From: Lichina pygmaea
Lineage: Eukaryota > Ascomycota > Lichinomycetes > Lichinales > Lichinaceae
DNA length: 64,000 nucleotides
Reading direction: 5' to 3'
Assembly: GCA_963422465.1 (NCBI GenBank)
Contig: OY730171.1
Coordinates: 434,001-498,000 of the forward strand
Part shown: in pieces, positions 1 through 12,051 of the stretch
How the letters are laid out: each line of letters begins with the position of its first letter
Numbering within the stretch: position 1 is the stretch's first letter
Notes under the pieces: generated by a model
Told to the model about the DNA's origin: nothing
Seen by the model: the letters and a program-made list of their open reading frames with translations, nothing else
The model's database searches: none
Program-made: the position numbers and the translations under genes

Positions 1-1478
1 CTTGTACGCTAATCCACTCTACTCCCTGCTATTCAAGCATTGCAGTCCAGTGGAGTAGTAATTATTTGGATCAAGATAGAGAAAACCCTCCCAGGCCAGA
101 CGGATGGACACAAGACCCGGGACATCACCGACGAAAGACACCTTGCCGTACTTTCGTACGTATGTAATGTAGCTACTAACGCATGCGGTACGGTCCTTCC
201 GTCAACCCCCACGGCCTCGACGACAGCCGCGCCACGACCACAAGTTTCCTCCCTTCCTTTTCCCTTTCCCCCTCTCCTCTCTTCTCTTTTGGTTGCTCCT
301 CGGTTGGTCCTCCTCCGTCGTTCCTCGGTTGTTCCTTACCGTTCTTTTTGTAGCTCGGCCGGCTCCACCTGGCAGTGCCACCCCAAAGCCAGGTTCTGTC
401 TTCTTTCGGAAGGACAAGCTGTTGTTGGGAGGCACAAGTCTGTTCTCGGGAGAGCAGGGGCTGTCTTGGGTGGCGTGAGTGGCACTTGGAGGAGAAAACA
501 TAGACAAGGTCTGTTTCGAGAGCGAGCGAAGCCTTATAATCGGTCGATCTATTTGTTGGTTGCTTTTCTTTCAAGTGCCCCTTCACAGCAGTGCATTTCA
601 TGCCTCTCAAAGTCTTTGTCTGTGACAGGATGATTAGCTGTCGGCTGCGTAGGGCGAAAGAAATCAAAGACGGAGCTGGCGCTAAGCTGCATCTTCAGTC
701 TGTTGTAAGTAAGAAGTATAGTCTCTGTGTGTGGAGTCTGTGAGTGAGCCTAAGTGTGAGGCCATGGAACTGTCTCTGAGGCTGTGGGCTTGTCTGTGAG
801 AATGTACCTTAGTAGGCCTTTGATGTCACAAGCCTATCTCCAAGACCACAGGCCTGTCTGTCTATAAGGTTATACAGGTGGTGTGGGACAGATGGCGAAA
901 GAGTGAGTGAAGCATACTGTACAGTGTAGAGGTAGACAAGCACCTAGCCTCCAAAGAAACTGTGGATTATCATCCACCTCAAGAACATCAAAAGACACAA
1001 ACAGAAGCCAAGACAGAATTGGACAAGAACATTTATCCTTCTCAACTACTGTAAGCAGCACCCAACTAGCTTTTCCCCTGGTATGTTGTGTGGAACCGAT
1101 GTCACTCAAGTCAACAGACAAGGATTTGTGAACAAAGCAGGACTATGACTACTTCCCTCTTGTTGATTGCCCTTCCTCCAAACCCATCAGCTCTCTACCA
1201 GCTCCCTACCAGCTCCCCAGCTCCGCAACTGTTCATTCTCACGGGTCTGATCACAGCCATGATCAATCCAACACAAGATATAAGACTAGAATACACACAA
1301 ACACTCAAAGAATACAGAAACCTCCCTCAAAAAATTCAACAATGGACAAGACATACTTATGTGCTGTCCACAAGAGACAGACACACGACCACAGATGGAT
1401 GATGACAAGAGAGATTGACAATTCCTTGTTGTTTGGTTTGAGAGGGAAAGAAGACAGATCTTAATTGAATGTTAAGAC

Positions 1479-1572
1479 AAGATGATATATACCAAAAACA
1501 AGAATGATATATACCAAAAACAAGAATGACATATATCAAAAACAAGAATGATATATACCAAAAACAAGAATG
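1479..1572. repeat. 22-bp AT-rich tandem repeat, about four copies
   Basis: The unit GAATGATATATACCAAAAAC plus AA recurs head to tail with a period of 22 bp (for example units starting at 1502 and 1524). Copies differ at only one or two bases. The first copy is slightly diverged and the last is cut short at GATAGATG. The AT-rich unit stands out from the GC-rich coding DNA nearby. Confidence 0.85.
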
Positions 1573-1676
1573 ATAGATGATAAAAGAATTTCGCTGAGAG
1601 AACTCCAAGCGCGAGATGTACATGGTGACAGCAAAATCAGGGAAAACCCGTATATGGTACAGATCATACAGCTTTT

Positions 1677-1678
<2 letters not shown>

Positions 1679-1712
<34 letters not shown>
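1679..1712. repeat. (AG)n microsatellite
   Basis: About 17 uninterrupted AG units lie 47 bp beyond the stop codon of the minus-strand transcription factor gene. Confidence 0.95.
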
Positions 1713-1717
<5 letters not shown>

Positions 1718-1758
1718 CTGGAGTTGCGACATGTACACGTCATGTACACATGGGCCCC

Positions 1759-2581
1759 TTACACATCACTCTCTCGCCGCTGGTCATGCTGCATGGCCGA
1801 CATCCTCCAATGGCCGTCCCCCGGCCACGCCGCCGTCGCTGCCGCCGCCATGTCGCCCCCGCTGGTCGCGGCGTGCGCGTCCCAGACGAGACTGCCCATG
1901 TCCGACGGCGCGGCCGAGGTGAAGCCGTCCATGCCGGCGTACGACGACCCGTAGTAGACGCCGCCGGCGGCGGCGGCAGCAGCGGTCGACTGCAGCGGGA
2001 GGTAGCTGGCCGAGTAGCCCTGTTGCGGGTCGTTGACAGACTCGCGGGGGCCGAGCATGCCGCTCGTCGCCGGCACGAACTGCGGTGGGAGGATCATGGG
2101 CGGGTGGATGCGCGACTGCGGCATGTCGCCGGTGGCGGCGGCGGCGGCGGCGGCGGACTGGTCGGAGCCGTACGCGCCAAAGTGCAGCATGCTGGCTTCG
2201 ACCGGCGTCGGAGGAGCGTGGGAACCCATGTCCGGAGCGTACCCCTGCGTCGGCAGCGTCATGGGAGGGTGGTAGATCGACGACAGCGACGGGTTCGCGT
2301 GCATCTGGTGGAAGGCGTGGTCGGCGTACGTCACGAGCGGTCGCTGCGCGTTGCTCTCGACCATGGGCGCCTGCAGCGGCACGGGGAAGAGGATCAACGG
2401 CGTTGCCTGCGGCGGAAGCATCATCGGCGGGTGGTACATCTGGAAGGCGAGGTGCGCCGGCCGAGGACCGTCAAATCCTCCCTGCTCGCCGGCACCCGAT
2501 GACGGGGGCGCATCCAACTCGCCCAGACGTTGCCCTTGCTGCTGCTGTTGCTGCTGTTGTTGCTGCTGTTGTTGTTGCTGT

Positions 2582-2613
<32 letters not shown>

Positions 2614-4176
2614 CTGCTGTTGTTGCTGCTGTTGTTGCTGCTGTTGTTGCTGCTGTTGTTGCTGTAGCTGTTGCTGCCCGACAGACACCTGCTGGGCCAA
2701 GACGACGACGGGGCCGAGGCTACCGGCGTTCGGGCCAAAGCTAGTCGTCGTCGTCGTCGTCGTCGTCGTCGTGGTGTCCGTGTTCGCTTCTTGCCGTTGG
2801 CCCGTGACGTCCAAGCTGCCGAGCACAGGACGGCCTTGGCGGCTCAACGGCTCTTGCAACGGCGGCGCGTTCGAGGGCACCGTCCGCAACTCGGCCGCAT
2901 GTGCGCCCTGGCCGGTCCGTCGCTCTTCCTGTGCCGAGCATCGACGGGAGTCGGCGCGCGACGGCGGAGCGGTCAACGACGCGTCCGAGGCGTCGGCCGC
3001 GTACGCTGCTGGCGGCTCTCGCTCGGGAAGGCGCTCTCGATCGCCGATGCGTGACTTTTCCAGCGTCGTCGTGCTCTTCGACACGCCGCTCTCCTCCTCT
3101 CCGGCCGATCCGGCGACGTGCTCGTCCCCAGACCCAGCGCCGACGACCTCGGTCTCCTCCATCTTCAGCACCGGCCCCGTCGAACCTGCTGCGGAAGCGG
3201 CCGACGGCGTCGGCTGGCTCGCGTCCTCCGAGTTGGCCTTCGAGCCCCGTCGCGGAGCGACCTTCTGCATCCTCGACTTGTAGACGCACGGGATGCGCCA
3301 TCGTAGGCAGTGCTTGCACGCCGGCTGCTCGCCCGAACATCGCACCTTCTTCTGCCGGCACGCGAAGCAGGCCAGCGGAAGCCGTCGCCGTTGCTTGCCC
3401 GCCTTGGTCTTCAGCCGCGTCCAGGCCGGTGCGTTGTTGTTGCTGCCGTTGCTGTTGGGGTCGTTGCTGCCGACGGTGCTCGCCCTCGTCGGACCAGGGT
3501 TCTGGGGATGCGCGCGCTCCGCGGACAGCTTCGCGCCACCGCCCCCAAGATCCCACGACGACGTCGAGACGCCGGCGCTCATGAAACCCAGGTGAGCGCC
3601 CAGGGCATCGTGCAGACCTTTGGGTGTCGTGGGCTCGGACGCGACCAGTCGCTCTTCGGTCGAGGGCCGCCGCGAGACGCCGGCGCTGGAGGGGAAGTCG
3701 CCGTACTGATCCAAGGTCGAGCAGGACGACGTCGCCGTCGAGCTCAGCCGGGTCCTCCACGTTGGAATCGGCTCGTGTGGGCCGGAGCTGGCGCTGGCCG
3801 GTGTCGGGTCGTCAAAGGCCGAGAACAGGTGCGAGACGAGCTGGCCGTCGCCGACGACGAACGGAGGACCGTGGGCGCCCTGGGACGTCACGTACGGCGC
3901 GCCGTCAAGGGCGTATGTCCCGGCGGGACCTCCCGGCGCTTGACGACGGAACCATGGTGGCTCGCTGAAGATCGTCTGCGGCTGTGGCTGATGCTGGAGA
4001 GGGTCGAGGGCCGAACCGAACCCAGGACCGAGCTGAGCGGCGCTCATGATGCTGGCCCCAATTGGTAGTCCCGAAGAGGCTTCAGCGGTGGATGACGATG
4101 CTGCTGCTGCTGCTGCCGCCGCCGCTGCTGCTGTTGCTGCTGCTGACGATGATGGCCAACGCTCATCCGACTCCAT
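1759..4176 (-). CDS. Zn(II)2Cys6 transcription factor with poly-Ala, poly-Thr and poly-Gln tracts
   Basis: A single exon encodes 805 residues. A fungal binuclear zinc cluster lies at about residues 266-294, with spacing C-x2-C-x6-C-x6-C-x2-C-x6-C (core CFACRQKKVRC), preceded by a basic stretch (KQRRR). This predicts a nuclear DNA-binding regulator. No middle homology region (Fungal_trans) is visible after the cluster. Instead the C-terminal two-thirds is disordered: a Thr tract near residue 470, a Gln tract of roughly 45 residues near 505-550, and three copies of a HPPM-x-LP motif near 579, 633 and 690. The N-terminus has an Ala tract (about residues 13-26). The start is the first ATG of the open frame. 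The gene is followed upstream by 4.4 kb without a recognised gene, as is common for regulators with large control regions. The target pathway cannot be read from the sequence. Confidence 0.88.
2533..2674. repeat. CAG/CAA-type trinucleotide tract coding poly-Gln
   Basis: The plus strand reads as a long run of TGC/TGT/TTG triplets, which is CAA and CAG on the coding minus strand and gives about 45 consecutive Gln in the Zn2Cys6 factor. The mixed codons suggest an old or selected tract. A purer tract of about eleven GTC/CGT triplets at about 2743-2773 encodes the Thr run. Confidence 0.9.
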
Positions 4177-4849
4177 CCAGGCACCGAACCGCGTCCGGTA
4201 AGTTGGCTCGTTGCTCGTAGAAGAAGCCTCGGGCCGTCACTAGATAACATATCCCGTCGGTGCGCTCGTCCCGACCAGCTTCTTGGCTTCCCGTTGTGTG
4301 TGCCCTACCACACATAGGCTTCGTCCCTAGCGCCCGGGGGGGGGGGAGGGAGGGGGCCGCTGCGAAGAGCCACTAGAGCTGTATTGAAGCTTCCCTCGAG
4401 GGCCATTGACGCCACCCCTCCTGGCCTTCCGTCAGGGTGGGGGGTTTCTTAGACGGTGTGGGACCGAGCAGGCGGTCCAACGTCAAGCGAACATCCTGTA
4501 GCTTTGGCTCGTCTCCCCACCCATGACAAGCCGGCTTCGACCGCGGGAGAGAGAGAGGGAGAGAGGAAGGAAGACCATGTCATGTTGTGTAACCAGCCCA
4601 AACTCGCCGCTCTCTATTTCTCGGCGCAAGAGATTCCTAGGTGTCAGGGAAGTGGCACCTGGTCCGGGAGTGGCCCCAAAAAACGGCGCGGAAAGAGCAG
4701 CGTCGAAAGGGGTGGGGGGTGGACAGGTGTGAGACGAGCAGGGTGGAAACGGGGGTCGAACGGGTGCCCTCGCATCTGCGCCCGCCGCCTCCCTAGGTTG
4801 CTGCTTCGTCTGGGAGATGTTGAAGGGACCGGTGCGTCGAGAGGAGCGG

Positions 4850-4878
4850 TACGTACGTACGTACATACGTACGTAGTA
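4850..4878. repeat. Tandem TACG patch
   Basis: GTACGTACGTACGTACATAC-type sequence, near-perfect tandem ACGT units. Similar but shorter patches recur in many intergenic stretches of this window (for example around 5500-5550, 44210 and 44660) and are almost absent from coding exons. Confidence 0.8.
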
Positions 4879-6642
4879 GAGGGGTCTCGGTGCCTCGTGA
4901 TACGGTATCATGCGATCCAGCAGCGCCGGATCTGACGGTCGTTTCTGTGATGGAGACTGCGGGTCCATCGGCGTGACCGGTCGTTGCCCTCTTCCCTCGA
5001 CGGAGTAACTTATCATCGTACATCCGTACCCCGTAGTGGTAGGCGCGTGGCATGCCGCCTGATGGCTCGCACGGGCGACCGTCTGCGCCGAATCGTCCAT
5101 GTGGGACAAGTCGTGCGGTCGTACAGTACTCGCAGTACACACGTACGTGGGTACCGTCCAGTGTCGTCCGGTGGCGGCCTCAGTCGCATCGGTACTCGGG
5201 CGCGCGCTGGCGCACCTTCACACTAGCAGCACAGAGGCAGAGGGCAGCAGTGCAGCGGTAGCGCGGCGGCAGTGCCGTGGTGCGCTGCGTTGATCAAGAT
5301 AAGGGTCATCCCGCCTTGGTATCCTCGTCCGCCTGCGTCACCTCTCGTCCTCTCGCCCGTCACCGTCTTCGTCTCGCTCGACTCGAAGCGCAGCGGACGT
5401 CTTCCGCTTTCTTTTTCCGCTGGTCCTTGCCCCTCCCGTACTTATGTGGTCGAGGGCGTACGCTCCGCGCTTCGTCCTCGTACTGTCTGGTACGTTCGAG
5501 GGCACGTACGTTACGTACCTCGTACGTACGTACTTCCGTACGTACAAAACCCTCCGGTGCAGTCGTAGTAGCCTGGTCCCGAAAATCCCATAGAACGGCC
5601 GTGCGCGCGGCGCAAAGAATGGTCCGCGCTCGAGTCCCTCTTCTTCGATTCTCCTCGTCCTCCTTCCTCTACCTTAACTCGTCAGCCGAGGAGATTCCAA
5701 AGCGCGGTGCAGGCGGCACACCGGTGCGAGCTCCAGGGGTGGTCCCTGCTCGGTTTTGGTTGGGATGCACGAGCGGGAAGGCCTTCCTCTGCTGGTGAGA
5801 CCGAGAGAGGGAAGAGGCGCAGATGGAATCAGCGAAAGACCGAATCGGGGGTCGCGGGCTGCCCTTCCGCCTACGGATCCGGTCACGGCAATAGGCTTGC
5901 CTTTCCCCATTGAGCGCAAGCGCCGGCATCTGCCCCGTGCGAGCCGACATTGGGAGCAACGGCATCGACGATGACCGCCGCCGGCAGGCCCAGCCCCCGT
6001 TCTGGGGACCAGACGGAAGAGAGAGCGAGAGGGTGAGTACTTCCGTAGGTGCTGAGCCCATCCGTCCCATCCATTCCAAATCCTGGTCAAAGGCCAGCAC
6101 GGGCCATGAAAGCATCATCACGGAAAGTCGAAAATCCGCGTTGGACTCTCAGCTAGACATCCACGACATCCAACGAATGTCAACCCTAGGATGGATGATC
6201 AGCAAAGATCGTCGTAACAGGAGAAGATGACGGCGGCGATGACTAACGAGGGAGCATCCGCAAAGGATTACTTATACCCTGCCACCGCCCGCGCTGCTGT
6301 AATCTTTCCGAGGGGAAGAAGATCCTACTGTATGACAGCTCCTCCACGCTTTGCTCCCTTTCCACCTCCACACTCCCCCCCCCCCTTCCAAAATCCTCGG
6401 GAGTTCGGCCGTTGTGGACTGCCACATGGGATGATGGGATGGAGAATCCGAACGGCTCGGGTCGATGTCGAAGTTTAGGTCGAAATGAGAAAGGCGGCTT
6501 ACAAGTACGCCAGCTGGTAGAGAGAGGGTTAGCTCGAGTACGTACGTTGCGTATGTGTGTACCCTTACGTACCTACGAGCATTTTACGTAAGCATCCCAG
6601 AGAATGACCAGGTGCGTGGGAGTTTCCTGAAGCTGGTGCGTA

Positions 6643-6645
<3 letters not shown>

Positions 6646-6686
<41 letters not shown>

Positions 6687-6702
6687 GGTGGGTGTGTGTG
6701 TG
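6646..6702. repeat. (GT)n microsatellite, interrupted
   Basis: About 26 GT units interrupted once by GGGGGTGGG. It lies in the non-coding stretch between the Zn2Cys6 gene and the DUF3074 gene. Confidence 0.95.
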
Positions 6703-6982
6703 TACTCCGTAATGTGCATCGAAGTCAAGGTTGGAATTGTACGGTACGACTAGGGTGACGATGTTGACGACGATGATCTCATCCGCGGCGCGCCGCGGCC
6801 GCACGTCAATGTGAGTTCGCTGACACCGGGAAGGTCTCCCGAGTATCCTGACATGTGTAAAGCGGTCGCGACACGAGAATGATGATACGGCTCTATAGGG
6901 GCCCTGCCGTCCTTTGACGCACGCCTCAGACCCCCACCCGGAATGAGTGCGGCCTGAGTCCGCTTGGCTTGGCCACGAGGGC

Positions 6983-7026
6983 CGCATCGACTCGGGCGCA
7001 TCGACTCGGGCGCATCGACTCGGGCG
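6983..7026. repeat. 14-bp tandem repeat, three copies
   Basis: GCATCGACTCGGGC is repeated three times without change, directly before the CTG-rich array that starts near 7080. Confidence 0.9.
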
Positions 7027-7079
7027 CGGAGGCCGATGCGAAAAGCGCCCTCGAGGATCGCTCCTGAGGTGCCTTACTC

Positions 7080-7207
7080 CGGCTGCTGCTGCTGCTGCTG
7101 CTGCCGTTGCTGCCGTTGCTGCCGTTCCTGCCGTTCCTGCCGTTCCTGCTGTTCCTGCTGTTCCTGCTGTTCCTGCTGTTCCTGCTGTTCCTGCTGTTCC
7201 TGCTCCT
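7080..7207. repeat. CTG and CTGTTCCTG nonamer array
   Basis: Seven CTG triplets pass into CTGCCGTTG units, then CTGCCGTTC, then CTGTTCCTG units. This is a graded 3-bp and 9-bp array. Frames across it read as QEQ or Cys/Ser/Ala repeats on both strands, so I treat it as non-coding. Confidence 0.9.
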
Positions 7208-8238
7208 CCTGCACTTTTCCACTTCTCTCCCACAGGAGACACGATGACGACGGTATCATGTTGCGCAGGCACGCGAACCACATGTGCCGCCGACATCGGT
7301 GCTGTGCTGCAGGGTGACGGGTGATGCCACGGCCGGTCGGCTCGGATGCGCGGCTAGGTTCTTTGTACATTTGTAGTTCGGACGTCTGGCCGTTGAGCCG
7401 TGAACCGTACGGACAAACGTACTCTAGGTTCATGTCCTGGAGAAACGGCTCTCGTTCAAGATAGCCGTTCTGGTTGTCCGCTGCAGGATATCCGGCATCG
7501 CTCGCATGGCTGAAACCCTTCCCTTTCGCCCTCGACGACGCTGCACAGAAGAAATGAACGGCTGCGACGCCGGCAGTGTCCAGGGCCGCTCTAGCCTCGA
7601 GTGACACCCGGATTGGGCCTCAACGGCTACAGTACGTCGTCGCCGCCCTTCCCGGTGGTCTCGCCAGAGCTGACAGCCATCGACGCATCTTCTGCTATGG
7701 GTTATCCCTGTTGTCGTCGGATGGAGAGAGGAGGAGAGCGACCCGATTCCGGTAATTAGTACTTCGCCAGGGACCTTTTTGCGTGTCAGCAGGCTTTCCC
7801 CGGGTTTGCTCTGCCTAGCATCGTCACCTCCACTCCCCTCTCGACGCCTGCATGCTGCTTGCATGTTGACCGCTTCTCCGTTCGGTGACGACGGGCTCGT
7901 TGGTCCGATGGTCCTGCCGTGCCCTCCAAATCGTCCCACACTATCCCCATCATTCTCGTGCCTCCTTTGTTGGCCGTCGCGCTTGGCGCCAGTCCTCCGC
8001 TTCGGGAGTTGTGAGAAGGCTTCGACCTTACGTAGACCATCGAGTCGCTGTCCCGGCTTCTCTGTCATTTGATTTCAAACCCCTCACGTCTCCGTCGCCC
8101 GGCATCGGTCCCTGGCATGGCGAGCCCGCTGGAAGGCGGTGCTGTGCTGCATCTCGAGCAAGCAGTGAAGAGGGACGCACCAAGGCGGAACAGCCGCCCT
8201 GCCCGACGTGCATCCAGACCTGTGATCATCATTTTTGG

Positions 8239-8260
8239 CCCCCCCCCCCCCCCCCCCCCC
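8239..8260. repeat. 22-base C homopolymer
   Basis: Twenty-two consecutive C, followed directly by GGGAGGG, which would let the two sides pair or form a four-stranded structure. It lies 355 bp past the stop codon of the DUF3074 gene on the minus strand. Confidence 0.95.
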
Positions 8261-8614
8261 GGGAGGGATCCAAAAGCTATGCAGGTCGCATTGCCGTGCT
8301 TTCCGAGTCGTCCTTCCAAGCGCGCGGAGCGTTATTAGATCACGTCCGAGACGCCGGTCGGCTCGAGCCAGATCTCGGAGATGGACTTGTGCTCCCACAA
8401 TCGTTCAGATGCGGCCCCCTAACCCCAACGGCTTCACGTCCTCCTGAACCGCAGGCTCGGAAGGAAAGGGGGAGGGGATCGTAAGGCCAGAGGTGCCACG
8501 CAGCCTCCGCATGAGATGACGAGCATTTGAAATGGTTCCGGGCGTACAGCATGAAGGGGCCACATCGACCTTCCAGCTCCATGCCGGCTACGCTATTTGG
8601 TTCGACCTGCATGT

Positions 8615-9509
8615 TCAGTTCGACTTGCCGTCCCCCGCGTTGCTGGAGGAGTGGATGCTGCCTCGGGTCGAACCTCCACCGCCGCCGCCGTCGGGAGCGA
8701 CCAGGGACGACGTGCTCCTGCCCCGACGGCTGTTCGTGAGTGCCTCGTGCAACGCCGCAGCGTCGACCTTGCCCAACTTCATGATGAGATGCGTGTTCTG
8801 GCTTTGCAGCTCGCCCACGTGCTCCACCATCTCCGCCATCTCCTTCTTCGCCTTCTCGACCTGGCCCCTCAGCTCGTCGCGCTCGCGCACCAACCGGCTC
8901 CGCTCGTCCTTCTCTTCCTGCTTCCGCCGTCTCGCGTCGTCCTTCTGGGTCTGGCGCTCGCGCTTCGCTTCGAGCTTCAGCATGTGGTTCTGATATTTCC
9001 GCTCGTGTCTCTCCACCTCCTTACGATGCCGTTCTTCGACTTTGGCCAGGGTCGCTTGATGCTTCTGCGTCGGCTCGCCAGACGCCGGCGCGGCCGAGAG
9101 GATCTTGGAGCGGGTGGCGGCAAGCTTCGCGTCCATCTTGCGTCTCTGTCCCTGGAGCTTGCTCGACCCCTTGTCGTCGGACGCATCTAGAGCAATGGCC
9201 GGACTGCCCGACCCATCGTCCAGCACGCCCGAAGGACCGCTCGGGAGTGACGAAGGGGCCTCGTCGGCGGTTCTGCTGTCCTCGCCCTCGTCTCCGCGCT
9301 CGTGCTCGTTCGACGATGCCGTCGCGAAGCTGGCAATGCTCGACAGCTCGGCGCTCGAGTGGCTTTTTGTCTCCCATGCTCTTTCGCTCTGGGTCACGTT
9401 GGACTTGTCGGCGGTTGAGGCACCACCTTCGGGCTGCAGCGGCGGAAGATGAGCAGCTTGCGAGGCGCTTCGTTGCGCTTCGAGCCGCGTCGCCGAGCCT
9501 TGTTCATTC

Positions 9510-9540
<31 letters not shown>

Positions 9541-10999
9541 TGTCTTTTGTTATCGGTGCGTCAAGCTTGCATGCCCAGTCCAGAAATTTGGTGGCGTCGC
9601 CTACGATGCCGGCCGGCGTGCCTCGCTCGACCATCCACCTCGGAACGTTTCCGCCCGGATCGCTTCGTGTGATCATGATCCACTCTACCGGATTGGACTC
9701 CGGGTCGCCGTACCGCGACGCCCCCGCCCCGTCGGCATCGGCTATCGTCGTCCCTGACGAGTTTGAGTGCTCGGCCGGTGTTGCGAATGAGATGGTCTTG
9801 CCTCGCCTCCGTCCGGCCGATGCTGGTTCCGACGCCGGCGCCGATGGACCTGAAGGGCCCTTGGGTTCATGCTCACTCCCCGGCGGAGCCTCGAGACCAC
9901 TCGTCTGCTCTTGCTTGACGGGAAGCGTGAGGGACCGAGAGGCGTTTCGGAGCACAGCTTCTCTTTCGAGAGAGCCCGTGTTCGCTCGCTGTCGACCCGT
10001 CGGGGCCGGGGCCGGGTTCTGAGTCACGTTCGAGGCCAGGTCCAAGGCGGCCGTGGATGCCTGATCGACAGTAGAACCGATGGGGATCTCTCGAATGCAT
10101 TCTATCGACTCGTATACGCCTCTCACGTAGCCCTCCCGTGGAGGGCAATCAGAGTGCCCGCAAGGCTTGGACACGACCACATAATGCCTCGGACTCGAGG
10201 GCGACTCACGGCTGTCTTGGGCAGGGTCCGGTGTGCGAAGGCTGCGATGCAAGGCAAGAGATGACGTCAAGAGCAGCGTGACAAAGTCTCTAGGAGCGGT
10301 GGGTCCGGGGAACTGTGCCGACAGCTGATACACTACTCACACACAACCCAAACGAGGAGTGGTCAGCCGTCAGCATTGCTGGATCCGATGCTTGGGCAGA
10401 TCCTCGTGCGATTCCTCGCATGCCAGTCGTAAAATCAGGACGAGCGTCTTTGACGAACCTTCCATCTTGCCGATGCCCCGGACGACCTCTTCCTCCACCC
10501 GCCTCTCCCCACCGATGCCTCTGATATTGCCTTCTCCGGGCCCACCTTGAACTTTCAAGCTCATTGGAAACTCGTGCCGTAGAGCAGTCCTCCACTTTTG
10601 GAAGCCCATGCCCTCGTGAACGCTTCGCCTGGCAAACCAAGCTCCACGTCCATCCTTGGCGGGCAATTTGTAGACGGTCATGCCTAGAGGGTTGTCTTTT
10701 CCCGTCGGCTTGATCGCTTTGCCCCACTGCTGCTGCAGAGCGGCATGCTCGGGGCTTGGAGGAGCAGAGCGGGCCGAGGACAAGGACATCTCCGACGCGT
10801 TCGACGCCATGGACGAGACCGTCTGCGAGCGGGAGCGATTCGCCGTAGGGGTGCCGTCGAGAGAGGACACGGGTACAGACTCTAGCAGCGTCTCGCAGCT
10901 CGAGAAGACATTGACGAGGTAAGTTTTCAGGTCATCCTTGGGTATGGCATCGAAATCAACAGGCTCGAGCACCTTGAGAGCCGAGTGTAGAGCGGCCAT
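8615..10999 (-). CDS. DUF3074 (START-like) protein with C-terminal coiled coil
   Basis: Two exons (10999-10459 and 10332-8615) join across a 126-nt intron (10458-10333) as GAA-G|TG-TAT and encode 752 residues. Residues about 60-300 match the fungal DUF3074 domain: WGKAIKPTGKDNPLG, DGRGAWFARRSVHEG, VQGGPGEGNIRGIGG, then across the junction YQLSAQFPGPTAPRDFV and NPVEWIMITRSDPGG. DUF3074 belongs to the START lipid-binding fold; the ligand is unknown. The C-terminal 170 residues are a Lys/Glu/Arg-rich coiled coil ending in ELQSQNTHLIMKLGK, also typical of the family. An Asp tract (about eight residues) follows the domain. I chose the ATG giving MAALHSALKVLEPV because that is the family's usual start; an upstream in-frame extension is hydrophobic and looks untranslated. 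Confidence 0.88.
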
Positions 11000-12051
11000 G
11001 ACGATTGAAGCTTCAAGCTGGCAGAAGCGGTGCCGTGACAGCAGCAGCAGCAGCAGCAGAAACCAGAAGAAGGTGTGACTTCTTGGGTAACTTGAGAGTA
11101 GCAAGATCGAGCCCAACTGATGTATCAGAGCGACGAACAGCCTCGATCAAAGCGGAACATCAAGCCTTGCAACGCCAGCACGCATCTCAGTTATTGTAGT
11201 CAATGCCAAGTGATATGCCACCGTACGAAGACGATATGCAGCGCCGATTCTGACTCTGTACGAGTAGAGGAGGCTTGCGATGCTATCGCAGCACGAGAGA
11301 TGTAGCATACGTCATAGAACCGTGACCGCCAAGGCTCTGGATCCTGACGATGTAGGAGCAGAACTCAGAGAGAGGGAGAGAGAGAGAGAAAGAGGGATAG
11401 ACGCCAGCGATGATAGTAGCAGGTCAGCTACTACTCCCACGATAGCAGCCCGGGCGTCTCAAGGAGGTCGAGGGCTGGAGGTGATGTTGGACCACCGACG
11501 TAAGCCTTGGCACGACGCCAAGCGCATCAGCCGACTCATATACGATACAGACCAATGGACTGTTGGTTTCCCCCCGCATTCTAAGGTGGGAGACGGTCAC
11601 GCTTGTTATGAAAGTGTCGGAATTCCCGAGTCTCATATGTCGCTGGCGATGACGGTGCATGCACATCCGTACATGTTTAGTACGTACCGAGTAACCGGTT
11701 TGACGGCTGGCCTAAGAAATACTGACGATACTACACTCGTACAGTACCGTACGTATGTATTTCCGTAGAACCACTCGTATGGTACTCTACGGAAGTACCC
11801 TCGTACAGAGGTATCTCTACACCGCAATTTTCCTTACGTAAGCAGACACCCCCCACACATCATCGCCAGTGGTTTCCTTTTCGTTGTCGTACGTACATAC
11901 TCCGACGCACTCGTCCTAAACTGGTGGCGTACAGTACGTACGAGGGTACGTCGTGGCAACAATCGTCAATGGAGCTAAGCTACTCAGTACCTAAACACCA
12001 TCTCTTGTCATTCCACTATTGTAGATGCAGTGACTACAGTTACCAACCAGC
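11000..12051. other. Intergenic stretch
   Basis: No gene recognised. It holds an AGC-rich leader for the DUF3074 gene (about 11040-11060), a short GA run near 11370-11395, and GTAC-rich patches at 11680-11830 and 11888-11955, including GTACCGTACGTATG and CTACGGAAGTAC. Confidence 0.5.

Larger units (their letters stand above)
1..1758. other. Non-coding stretch at the left edge
   Basis: I recognise no gene here. Two overlapping open frames of about 160-200 codons at 40-667 lie on opposite strands, have low-complexity composition and match no family I know. Positions 720-860 are made of degenerate GTCTGTGAG-like phrases. An AT-rich 22-bp tandem repeat and a GA run sit near the right end, just past the stop codon of the transcription factor on the minus strand, so part of this stretch is probably its 3' untranslated region. 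Confidence 0.5.
4177..8614. other. 4.4-kb non-coding region upstream of the Zn2Cys6 gene
   Basis: No open frame here resembles a known protein, and the frames of 100-210 codons on both strands overlap each other with low-complexity content. The region carries dense GTAC-rich patches (4850-4878, 5495-5550, 6538-6585), a long GT microsatellite, a 14-bp triplicate, a 9-bp array and a 22-base C run, listed separately. It separates the start of the transcription factor from the 3' end of the DUF3074 gene. A long 5' leader with introns could be hidden here. Confidence 0.5.

Noticed and set aside
1479-1572. Regular 22-bp repeat, considered as a CRISPR-like array
   Set aside because: Units are directly adjacent with no spacers and the host is a fungus.
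2351-3283. Plus-strand frame with a 40-residue Cys run
   Set aside because: Antisense of the Gln tract of the Zn2Cys6 factor.
7074-7607. 177-codon minus-strand frame ending in Gln-Glu-Gln repeats
   Set aside because: The repeat part is the CTGTTCCTG array and the rest has no family features.
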